A stretch of DNA of 13,287 bases. Origin: Peptococcaceae bacterium (lineage in GTDB: Bacteria > Bacillota > Peptococcia > Peptococcales > Peptococcaceae). The translations under genes were made by a program, and so were the position numbers. Position 1 is the stretch's first letter; each line of letters starts with the position of its first letter. The stretch is taken from assembly GCA_017622155.1 (NCBI GenBank), contig JAGARS010000049.1, positions 1-13,287 of the forward strand, in the 5' to 3' direction. Under the pieces are notes generated by a model that saw nothing but the letters and a program-made list of their open reading frames with translations, did not search any database and was not told where the DNA came from. This document shows, piece by piece, positions 6,471 through 12,317 of this stretch.

Positions 6471-7808
6471 GTGAAAAAAAGAATTGCAGGACTATTGCTG
6501 TTCTGTATGTGTATGCTCTGCACAGCGGGCATTGTGCCGATGGCATTGGCAAGTCCGGAAACGGAGCAGGATGCATTTGACTGTGTCATGATGATTCCCA
6601 TAGATGATGTGGTGGAGCTTGGGCTGTCCAGTTATTTAGAACGCAACATTGCACGGGCGGAAGAAGCAGGGGCTGATGTAATTATACTGGTGCTGGATAC
6701 ACCGGGCGGTCGTGTAGATGCGGCACAGGATATGAAACGTATCCTGTATGACACAGACATCCGTACAATCGCTTTTGTCAAAGACCAGGCTATTTCAGCC
6801 GGAGCGTATATTGCGCTGTGCTGTGATGAGATTATTATGGCACCGGGCAGTACCATTGGTGATGCAGAAATGCTGATTAACGGCGAACGTGCCGATGAAA
6901 AATATCTTGGGCCGTGGCGTGAAGAATTTGCAGCCATTGCAGAAGATAAAGGCCGCGATCCGGAAATTGCCAAAGCCTTTGTAGACCGAGACATTGCCAT
7001 TGAAGGTGTTATAGAAGCAGGCAAACTGCTGACACTGACACCGCAGAGAGCCGTAGAGCTTGGCATGGCAGATGGCATGGTCGAAGATGAGCAGGCATTG
7101 CTGGAAGCCATTGGAGCACAGGATGCACGTATGCTGTATGGTGAAATGAATGGTGCAGAAAAAATTACACGATTTGTTACCAATCCCAATATTGCACCGC
7201 TTTTATTGGCTGCCGGGATATTGCTTCTGGCAATAGAGTTTGTCACACCGGGAGTCGGTATCTTTGCAATTGCAGGGATTATACTGCTGGCATTGTATTT
7301 TGGAGGACATATGATTGCAGGAATGGCGAGCTGGTTTGCCCTGCTTCTGTTTATAGTAGGGATTATATTATGTTTCATAGAAATTCTGGTACCGGGATTT
7401 GGTATCTTTGCTGTAGGCGGCATCGGCTGTATTGTAGGCAGTATTTTCCTGACTACACCGGATGTAATCACTGCAGTGAAATATCTGACCATTGTGCTGG
7501 TGGCTATGGCTGTCTGCGCACCGATTATTCTGAAGCTGTTCAGCAAGAGCAAGCTGTTTGACCGTCTGCTGGTAAGAGAACGGCTCACAACCGAAGAAGG
7601 CTATGTGGCAGGCAGACAGGAACAGGCTGAATATATCGGCGCATACGGGATTGCAGCTACAACACTGCGTCCATCCGGCGCGGTAGAGCTGGAAGATGGC
7701 ACACGCATAGATGTGGTGACCCGGGGAGAATTTATAGAAAAAGGTGAACCGGTACAGGTGGTAAATAAAGAAGGCACCTGGCTGGTTGTAGAAAAAAGGA
7801 GGAAATAA
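6471..7808 (+). CDS. nfeD: NfeD-type membrane-bound ClpP-class serine protease
   Basis: This is a long-form NfeD protein of 445 residues, a membrane-anchored protease that partners with flotillins or stomatins. It starts at GTG 6471, with AGGGGGTG five bases upstream. Residues 1-28 are a signal peptide (KKR, hydrophobic core, ALAS). Residues about 37-225 form a ClpP/SppA-like domain with VLDTPGG (73-79) and the candidate nucleophile S109 in [11 protein letters not shown]144 is a plausible partner lysine by alignment from memory. Five hydrophobic segments follow (about 241-259, 262-279, 284-305, 308-327 and 336-357). Residues about 388-442 are the C-terminal OB-like beta-barrel, opening [14 protein letters not shown]. 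floA follows after 5 bp, with its ribosome binding site inside the nfeD end, so the two are translationally close. The same pairing occurs in the B. subtilis yqeZ-yqfA operon. Confidence 0.93.
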   Translation: MKKRIAGLLLFCMCMLCTAGIVPMALASPETEQDAFDCVMMIPIDDVVELGLSSYLERNIARAEEAGADVIILVLDTPGGRVDAAQDMKRILYDTDIRTIAFVKDQAISAGAYIALCCDEIIMAPGSTIGDAEMLINGERADEKYLGPWREEFAAIAEDKGRDPEIAKAFVDRDIAIEGVIEAGKLLTLTPQRAVELGMADGMVEDEQALLEAIGAQDARMLYGEMNGAEKITRFVTNPNIAPLLLAAGILLLAIEFVTPGVGIFAIAGIILLALYFGGHMIAGMASWFALLLFIVGIILCFIEILVPGFGIFAVGGIGCIVGSIFLTTPDVITAVKYLTIVLVAMAVCAPIILKLFSKSKLFDRLLVRERLTTEEGYVAGRQEQAEYIGAYGIAATTLRPSGAVELEDGTRIDVVTRGEFIEKGEPVQVVNKEGTWLVVEKRRK

Positions 7809-7813
7809 GAACT

Positions 7814-8797
7814 ATGATAGGTTTAGGTGGATTGTTAATTGCATTATTGCTGATTATTGTTCTGCTAATGGTATTTTTCCGCTTTGTGCCGATTGGGCTG
7901 TGGATTTCTGCATTGGCAGCAGGGGTAAAAGTAGGGCTGTTTAATCTGGTAGGGATGCGTTTGAGACGTGTACCGCCGCACAAAATTGTAATGCCTTTGA
8001 TTAAAGCAATCAAAGCAGGGCTGGATATGGACACTTCCAAACTGGAAGCACATTATCTGGCAGGCGGTAATGTAGACAAAGTAATCGATGCGTTAATCGC
8101 TGCTGAACGTGCAGGGATTGAACTGAACTTCTCCAGAGCAGCTGCCATTGACCTGGCAGGCCGTGATGTAAAAGAAGCAGTAATGGTATCTGTTACACCA
8201 AAAGTAATTGAAACTCCTGTAATCGCAGCTATGGCGAAAAACGGGATTCAGGTAAAAGCAATTGCACGTGTTACTGTACGTGCCAATATTGACCGCTTAG
8301 TCGGCGGTGCCGGTGAAGAAACCATCATTGCCCGTGTAGGCGAAGGTATCGTAAGTACTGTAGGTAGTGCAGAAAGCCATAAAGATGTACTGGAAAATCC
8401 GGACAACATCTCCAAAACCGTATTGGCAAAAGGGCTGGACTCCGGTACAGCATTTGAAATTCTGTCCATCGATATCGCTGACGTAGACGTAGGGAAAAAC
8501 ATCGGTGCAGAACTGCAGATTGACCAGGCGGAAGCAGATAAAAACATTGCACAGGCAAAAGCAGAAGAACGTCGTGCAATGGCAGTGGCGCAGGAACAGG
8601 AAATGAAAGCGCGTGTACAGGAAATGAGAGCCCGTGTAGTAGAAGCAGAAGCAGAAGTGCCAATCGCTATGGCAGAAGCACTGCGCAACGGCAACATGGG
8701 TGTAATGGACTATTACAATCTGTTGAACGTACAGGCAGATACTTCTATGCGTGACAACATTGCAAGCGCAACCAATCCTGTATTAGAAAAAGAATAG
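7814..8797 (+). CDS. floA: FloA, flotillin-like membrane scaffold protein (YqfA, UPF0365)
   Basis: This bacterial flotillin organises functional membrane microdomains at the inner face of the membrane. It has 327 residues against 331 in B. subtilis FloA. Residues about 1-35 form a hydrophobic hairpin ([18 protein letters not shown] and the next segment). The family signature MRLRRVPP and the SPFH-like region (about 60-210) follow, including [18 protein letters not shown]. Residues about 230-290 form the Ala/Glu-rich coiled coil ([20 protein letters not shown]). The C-terminus, with [17 protein letters not shown], also fits the family. AAAGGAGG (7795-7802) precedes ATG 7814. It lies in an operon with nfeD before and a basic one-helix protein after. 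Confidence 0.96.
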   Translation: MIGLGGLLIALLLIIVLLMVFFRFVPIGLWISALAAGVKVGLFNLVGMRLRRVPPHKIVMPLIKAIKAGLDMDTSKLEAHYLAGGNVDKVIDALIAAERAGIELNFSRAAAIDLAGRDVKEAVMVSVTPKVIETPVIAAMAKNGIQVKAIARVTVRANIDRLVGGAGEETIIARVGEGIVSTVGSAESHKDVLENPDNISKTVLAKGLDSGTAFEILSIDIADVDVGKNIGAELQIDQAEADKNIAQAKAEERRAMAVAQEQEMKARVQEMRARVVEAEAEVPIAMAEALRNGNMGVMDYYNLLNVQADTSMRDNIASATNPVLEKE

Positions 8798-8808
8798 GGT
8801 GATGCCAT

Positions 8809-9498
8809 ATGGAATGGCTGATGATTATCGCTTTTGTAGTGATATCTATTCTGGATAGCAAAAAGAAAAGCGATCAGGCAAAGCAGCAAAGCGCTCAGCG
8901 TCGGCAGCAGACAGGCGGGCAGCAGGCTCGCCCGCAGGCACCAAAACCTGCTTCTAAACAGGAAGGCAGCTTTATGGGCTCACTGACAGAGTTTCTGGAG
9001 TCTTTGGAAGATGCGCTTGACCCGGATGGCGACAATGCGCCGGCCAAACGGCCTGTGCAAAAGCAGACAGCGCCAAAAAGCGCCATGCCAAAACAGGCAT
9101 CCGCCGGGAAAACACTGATGCAGAGTGCAGCGAAAAAGAAAAAAGCAGAGCCGCAGTCGGCGAAAAAATCTCCGGCACAGCTGCCTACCAAAACATTGAT
9201 GGAGCAGCGTCTCGACCGTGAAAAACGGGAAGAGCACACCAAAGTGACCGCCAGCGTGAAACCGTTGACAGCCAATGTAAAACCGCTGAAAAATGCATTT
9301 GAAAACGATGAACACTGTGAACATCGCATTCAGCTGAATCCAAATATTCAGTACTCGAAACAGCAGCAAACAGCGGCAGTGCAGCAAGCGGCCATCGTAA
9401 AAACAGATGGTGAAAGCATTGTGCAGGGGATTATCTGGTCTGAAATTCTGGGCAAACCAAAAGCATATCAAAACCAGATGCGACGCATGGGGCGATAA
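8809..9498 (+). CDS. Basic, low-complexity single-pass membrane protein, third gene of the flotillin operon
   Basis: The protein has 229 residues of unknown function. ATG 8809 follows AGGGTGAT by about 5 nt, and that site overlaps the floA stop codon. Residues 3-15 (WLMIIAFVVISIL) form an N-terminal membrane anchor. Residues about 16-180 are Gln/Ala/Lys/Pro-rich and probably disordered; an acidic patch (FLESLEDALDPDGD, about 63-76) interrupts the basic stretches. The C-terminus (IVQGIIWSEILGKPKAY) looks ordered. I recall similar 'IIxSEILGxPxA' endings in hypothetical proteins of Firmicutes and Bacteroidetes, but cannot verify this here. Its position suggests a partner or client of FloA/NfeD at the membrane, possibly recruited through its anchor. 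A strong terminator closes the operon. Confidence 0.85.
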   Translation: MEWLMIIAFVVISILDSKKKSDQAKQQSAQRRQQTGGQQARPQAPKPASKQEGSFMGSLTEFLESLEDALDPDGDNAPAKRPVQKQTAPKSAMPKQASAGKTLMQSAAKKKKAEPQSAKKSPAQLPTKTLMEQRLDREKREEHTKVTASVKPLTANVKPLKNAFENDEHCEHRIQLNPNIQYSKQQQTAAVQQAAIVKTDGESIVQGIIWSEILGKPKAYQNQMRRMGR

Positions 9499-9550
9499 AA
9501 CAAACTCGTAAAAAACAATTAAGCTAAAAAAATATTAAAAAAGATAAAAG

Positions 9551-9589
9551 AAAGCAGGAGCCGATATGATAATCAGCTCCTGCTTTTTT
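9551..9589. terminator. Bidirectional intrinsic terminator between convergent operons
   Basis: AAAGCAGGAGC (9551-9561) pairs perfectly with GCTCCTGCTTT (9576-9586), an 11-bp stem with six T at 9584-9589. On the minus strand the same hairpin is followed by CTTTTATCTTTTTT, so it can also end the mrp operon transcript. Confidence 0.92.
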
Positions 9590-9613
9590 ATGTCATACAT
9601 AAAATTGTACTGC

Positions 9614-9877
9614 TTAGTCAGCAATTTCGTTGGTTGTCCAAACGAATTCGTGGAATTTCAGATGTGCAATCTGTGCAGTCAGGTCAGGACGACCATAGTA
9701 CTGCATATCACCCTGTGGGTTTACAGCCATCAGTACAACAGGTTTCTGGAAATACTGGAAGAAGCCCTGAACCAGCTGACCTTTCTGTTCCTGTTCCAGA
9801 CCAAAGAAGTCGGTGTCTACAGCTACAATTACGATTTCTTTATCGTTTACATTTACTACTGTGCTATCGAATTTCAT
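9614..9877 (-). CDS. Small conserved-looking protein downstream of mrp, unknown function
   Basis: This gene encodes 87 residues that I do not recognise. It starts at 9877, with AAAGGAGT (9885-9892 on the opposite strand) about 7 nt away. The predicted pattern alternates strands and helices: DKEIVIVAVDTDFFG, then a Gln/Phe-rich helix (LVQGFFQYFQ), a strand (PVVLMAVNPQG) and a helical end (AQIAHLKFHEFVW). It has no cysteine, so it is unlikely to carry a metal cluster itself. The spacing to mrp is 35 bp with no terminator, so the two form one operon, which suggests a role connected with Fe-S transfer. The competing plus-strand frames in this stretch have no ribosome binding site. Confidence 0.75.
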   Translation of the reverse strand: MKFDSTVVNVNDKEIVIVAVDTDFFGLEQEQKGQLVQGFFQYFQKPVVLMAVNPQGDMQYYGRPDLTAQIAHLKFHEFVWTTNEIAD

Positions 9878-9912
9878 GAATGAAACTCCTTTCGCATATG
9901 GAATAATAATTT

Positions 9913-10755
9913 TTAGTTCTGTACAGGCAGGAATTCGTCGATGTTTTCCATCAGAATATCCAGTACAGCGCCTTCGTAGGATTCAATTTTACCGGCATCG
10001 CCCAGCTGTGCCAGCTGAGGATCCAGCGGGAATTTGCCAATCAGAGGCACTTTATGGTTTGTGCAGGTTTCTGCGATATTGCTTTCCCCGAACAGGTGGA
10101 TTTTCTTGCCGCAGTCAGGGCAGCTCAGGTAGCTCATGTTTTCAGCAATACCCAGTACAGGGATATTCATCATTTCTACCATTTTGATACCTTTACGAAC
10201 AATCATATTAGCCAGATCCTGAGGAGAAGTTACCATATATACACCATTTACAGGCAGATTCTGCAGGATGGTCAGAGTAGCATCACCGGTGCCAGGAGGC
10301 AGGTCTACTACCAGATAGTCAATTTCGCCCCAGATTACTTCTTCCCAGAACTGTTTGATAACGCCGGAAATAACAGGACCTCTCCATACAACCGGTTCAT
10401 CATCATTTGGCAGAAGCAGATTCATAGACATTACAGAAATACCGTTTTCGCTCTTCATCGGATAAGCACCAAATTCGCTCATCTGAGGATTGCCGTGCAG
10501 ACCAAACAGTTTTGGAATACTTGGACCGGTGATATCACCATCTAAAATCCCAACTTTGTATCCTTTTTTGTTCAGCGCAATTGCAATCAGAGAGGAGAAG
10601 GAAGATTTCCCTACGCCGCCTTTACCGCTCATTACTACAATTACATTTTTGATATTGCTCAGCTGCTGAGCCTGGGTTTTCTGTGGTACACTGCATCCGG
10701 AACAGCTTGTGGAATCACAGCTGCCCTGAGAAGAACATCCGCTACAACTAGACAT
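9913..10755 (-). CDS. mrp: Mrp/NBP35-family P-loop ATPase, iron-sulphur cluster carrier
   Basis: This is a cytosolic carrier that holds a bridging [4Fe-4S] cluster and delivers it to target enzymes. It has 280 residues. The N-terminus is cysteine-rich (C4, C7, C13, C18 and C21), an extra cluster-binding or metal-binding tail often found in anaerobe Mrp proteins. Walker A is GKGGVGKS (44-51), followed by DGDITGPSIP (72-81), VVDLPPGTGD (149-158) and SPQDLAN. The conserved dimer-interface cluster motif is C212-x2-C215 (CPDC). AGGAGG (10765-10770 on the opposite strand) lies 9 nt before the start. It heads an operon with the small gene 9614-9877. Confidence 0.95.
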   Translation of the reverse strand: MSSCSGCSSQGSCDSTSCSGCSVPQKTQAQQLSNIKNVIVVMSGKGGVGKSSFSSLIAIALNKKGYKVGILDGDITGPSIPKLFGLHGNPQMSEFGAYPMKSENGISVMSMNLLLPNDDEPVVWRGPVISGVIKQFWEEVIWGEIDYLVVDLPPGTGDATLTILQNLPVNGVYMVTSPQDLANMIVRKGIKMVEMMNIPVLGIAENMSYLSCPDCGKKIHLFGESNIAETCTNHKVPLIGKFPLDPQLAQLGDAGKIESYEGAVLDILMENIDEFLPVQN

Positions 10756-10785
10756 AATAAATAACCTCCTAAATATTATGATTTT

Positions 10786-10814
10786 ATTATCTTACTCTAT
10801 TGTAATATTGTAAA
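10786..10814 (-). promoter_or_regulatory. Promoter of the mrp operon
   Basis: On the minus strand TTTACA (10809-10814) and GATAAT (10786-10791) are separated by 17 nt. Each box matches the sigma-A consensus in 5 of 6 positions. It lies about 30 bp before the mrp start. Confidence 0.7.
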
Positions 10815-10883
10815 CCGCAAAGCGCAAGTGCACAACTTTGAATATAGGTATTATAAAAATTTATGTAGTGATAATAAAAAATC

Positions 10884-10921
10884 AAAAAAGCACAGGAAAG
10901 TAAAAACCTTTCTGTGCTTTT
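10884..10921 (-). terminator. Intrinsic terminator of the XRE-regulator gene
   Basis: Read on the minus strand, AAAGCACAGAAAG pairs with CTTTCCTGTGCTTT, leaving one bulged base. A T-rich tail (TTTTTTGATTTTTT) follows. It lies about 40 bp past the regulator's stop codon and upstream of the mrp promoter. Confidence 0.85.
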
Positions 10922-10961
10922 GGCTTATCATCTTGAGTATGCAATATAGGAGAACATCAGC

Positions 10962-11411
10962 TTATGGAGTGTCACTATCCAGGAAATCGGTCAAAGTTTT
11001 TATCATTTCTTCTGCCTCATCTTTTGTCAGACTATTGTGTGAAATGGCAATGTTTATGATTTCTTTTGCAGCGCAGGAAGCACACAATACATCTCCTGAC
11101 ACAGAAGATATAATAGCGGTTTCCGGGAATGGTTTTCTGCAATGTGAACATAAATTTTTAACAGGCTCATCATATAAATCTAAAATACTGATACCGAAAA
11201 CTTGAGCAAGAGCAACAAGTTCATAGTCAGAAACAACACGTTTTCCTTTTTCAAGACGGGAAAGACTGGATGTATCAATGTAAACACCGGTCAGTTCCAT
11301 AAGCACTTCAGATAGTTTTTGTGTGGATAAACCTTTCGCCGCACGCAAAGAGCGCAGCTTTTTACCGATTACATTTCTACGTTCATGGGCACAATTATTT
11401 CTATGAGGCAT
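10962..11411 (-). CDS. XRE-family transcriptional regulator with a C-terminal four-cysteine zinc-ribbon-like motif
   Basis: The product is a 149-residue probable DNA-binding regulator. Residues about 14-80 form a helix-turn-helix of the Cro/CI type (IGKKLRSLRAAKGLSTQKLS, then SSLSRLEKGKR, then LVALAQVFGISILDLY). Two cysteine pairs follow, C88-x2-C91 and C110-x2-C113, which would form a zinc knuckle or ribbon. The C-terminus is helical (LTKDEAEEMIKTLTDFL). AAGGAG lies 9 nt before the ATG. It has its own terminator. Its target is unknown; autoregulation is usual for this family. The zinc motif could serve structure, dimerisation or metal/redox sensing. Confidence 0.88.
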   Translation of the reverse strand: MPHRNNCAHERRNVIGKKLRSLRAAKGLSTQKLSEVLMELTGVYIDTSSLSRLEKGKRVVSDYELVALAQVFGISILDLYDEPVKNLCSHCRKPFPETAIISSVSGDVLCASCAAKEIINIAISHNSLTKDEAEEMIKTLTDFLDSDTP

Positions 11412-11556
11412 AAGCGTTCTCTCCTTCGAATAGATTCAAATACAGTGTATCATTAAAAATAGAAAATGTACATAGATTTTTGCTAAATATGAATATTACT
11501 CGATTGGCTGATTCACTAATATTTTGTTTCATAGGCTGCTTTTTTTCATTACCGTT

Positions 11557-11955
11557 TTAATTAATATTCAACTGCTTCATCAGTGCATCTTGCAATGCAC
11601 GTGAAAAGTTGATACCGGCTTTTTCGGCAGCTTCGTTGAGCCATTCCGGAATAGAAAGTGTTTTTTTCACAGCTTTGTTGCTATGCATTTTTATGTATGC
11701 GAGAGTATCACATGCAATATAATTGACAAATTCGCCCGGTTGTACAGCAATCTCGTTCAAATTAGAAGGGGACGGTACAGGGCGATTTTCTTTTTCATGA
11801 TCGTATAATGTAAATGCCAGTACATCTTCTGCCATCATAATACCGTCTGCCAGAGAGTCCCCACAGGTATAACAGCTTTCAAAATCAGGAAAATAAATCG
11901 AATAAGCACCATTTCCTTCAGGTGTAAATACAGCCGGATAAGAATATTTCTTCAT
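11557..11955 (-). CDS. hicB: HicB-like antitoxin/regulator without an adjacent HicA
   Basis: HicB proteins neutralise the HicA mRNA interferase and repress their own promoter. The start at 11955 (MKKYSYP) is chosen because AGGAGA lies about 8 nt upstream; an in-frame codon at 11973 lies upstream of that site. The product is 132 residues. Residues 1 to about 70 match the HicB partial RNase-H-like fold (YPAVFTPEGNGAYSIYFPDF, C-x2-C-G-DSLADGI, AEDVLAFTL). The C-terminal part (KKTLSIPEWLNEAAEKAGIN, then FSRALQDALM) looks like the ribbon-helix-helix DNA-binding form. No HicA-sized frame is present in the 145 bp downstream or the 360 bp upstream, so it appears solitary. It is transcribed divergently from the tracrRNA. 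Confidence 0.85.
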   Translation of the reverse strand: MKKYSYPAVFTPEGNGAYSIYFPDFESCYTCGDSLADGIMMAEDVLAFTLYDHEKENRPVPSPSNLNEIAVQPGEFVNYIACDTLAYIKMHSNKAVKKTLSIPEWLNEAAEKAGINFSRALQDALMKQLNIN

Positions 11956-12030
11956 ACAAAATTCTCCTCTCAAGGAATCTAATTATTTCAGCCCCGCGTC
12001 TTTCATGATATGATCTTTTTTCACGATTTC

Positions 12031-12059
12031 ATTTTATTACGTGATAATACGTATGTCAA
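12031..12059 (-). promoter_or_regulatory. hicB promoter with an inverted-repeat operator in its spacer
   Basis: On the minus strand a perfect TTGACA (12054-12059) and TAAAAT (12031-12036) are spaced by 17 nt. The inverted repeat TACGT-N6-ACGTA (12038-12053) sits entirely inside that spacer, a classic place for an autorepressor such as HicB. The promoter is sequence-evident; the operator role is inferred. Confidence 0.75.
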
Positions 12060-12104
12060 TAAGGCGTTGTATAGAGTGCCGGTGTTAAATGGAACAAAGA
12101 ATGG

Positions 12105-12133
12105 TTGACATAATAAACAATTATGTATATAAT
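12105..12133 (+). promoter_or_regulatory. Promoter of the tracrRNA
   Basis: TTGACA (12105-12110), a 17-nt spacer and TATAAT (12128-12133) form a perfect sigma-A consensus promoter. The predicted start is near 12140. It diverges from the hicB promoter, with 45 bp between the two -35 boxes. Confidence 0.88.
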
Positions 12134-12139
12134 AAATAT

Positions 12140-12256
12140 ACAAGTTAGTACCATACTAATTTACATCATAAGTTCAAATAAGAATTTATTCAATCCGCCA
12201 CGTAGGTGGCCCACAGTGTGTGGTAAAAAGAGGTCTGCTTGGCAGACTTTTTTTTT
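12140..12256 (+). ncRNA. tracrRNA of the Cas9 system
   Basis: This RNA pairs with the CRISPR repeat and holds crRNA in Cas9. The 36-nt candidate anti-repeat is 12144-12179; its complement would be a repeat starting GTTTGA (after a G-U pair) and ending GTATGGTACTAAC. A short nexus-like hairpin follows (GAA-UUUA-UUC, 12182-12191), then CCG, hairpin GCCAC-GTAG-GTGGC (12197-12210), hairpin CCACA-GTG-TGTGG (12211-12223) and the terminator GTCTGC-TTG-GCAGAC with nine T (12233-12256). Promoter, length (about 115 nt), hairpin order and position just before cas9 all agree with a tracrRNA. The 5' end is estimated from the promoter. Confidence 0.85.
12233..12256 (+). terminator. Intrinsic terminator of the tracrRNA
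   Basis: GTCTGC (12233-12238) and GCAGAC (12242-12247) form a 6-bp stem with a 3-nt loop, followed by nine T. Confidence 0.92.
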
Positions 12257-12282
12257 ACCCCAAAATACGATAAAACTATAAT
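12254..12282 (+). promoter_or_regulatory. Probable cas9 promoter
   Basis: TTTACC (12254-12259) overlaps the end of the tracrRNA terminator. A 17-nt spacer leads to TATAAT (12277-12282), 35 bp before the cas9 ATG. The -35 box is only moderate (4/6). Confidence 0.5.
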
Positions 12283-12317
12283 TTATATAACAGTATTCGA
12301 TACAGGAGGCGGCTGAA

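Noticed and set aside
6632..7588. A 318-codon open frame on the minus strand, opposite nfeD
   Set aside because: It is Ser/Ala/Ile-rich, lacks a convincing ribosome binding site, and lies entirely opposite a gene with clear family motifs. It is a codon-bias shadow.
8248..8697. Open frames of 112-149 codons opposite floA
   Set aside because: The low-complexity Ser/Ala products mirror the Ala/Glu-rich coiled coil of floA, and no start signals are present.
9566..9883. Plus-strand open frames over the small gene downstream of mrp
   Set aside because: They begin within the bidirectional terminator or lack a ribosome binding site. The minus-strand gene has AAAGGAGT and is in an operon with mrp.
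11401..11532. A 43-codon minus-strand frame between hicB and the XRE regulator, considered as a HicA remnant
   Set aside because: It has no clear ribosome binding site, overlaps the regulator's start, and shows no HicA-like sequence.
12061..12104. A possible long-form tracrRNA or degenerate CRISPR repeat upstream of the tracrRNA
   Set aside because: No sequence resembling the predicted repeat (GTTTGA... GGTACTAAC) occurs there or elsewhere in the window.
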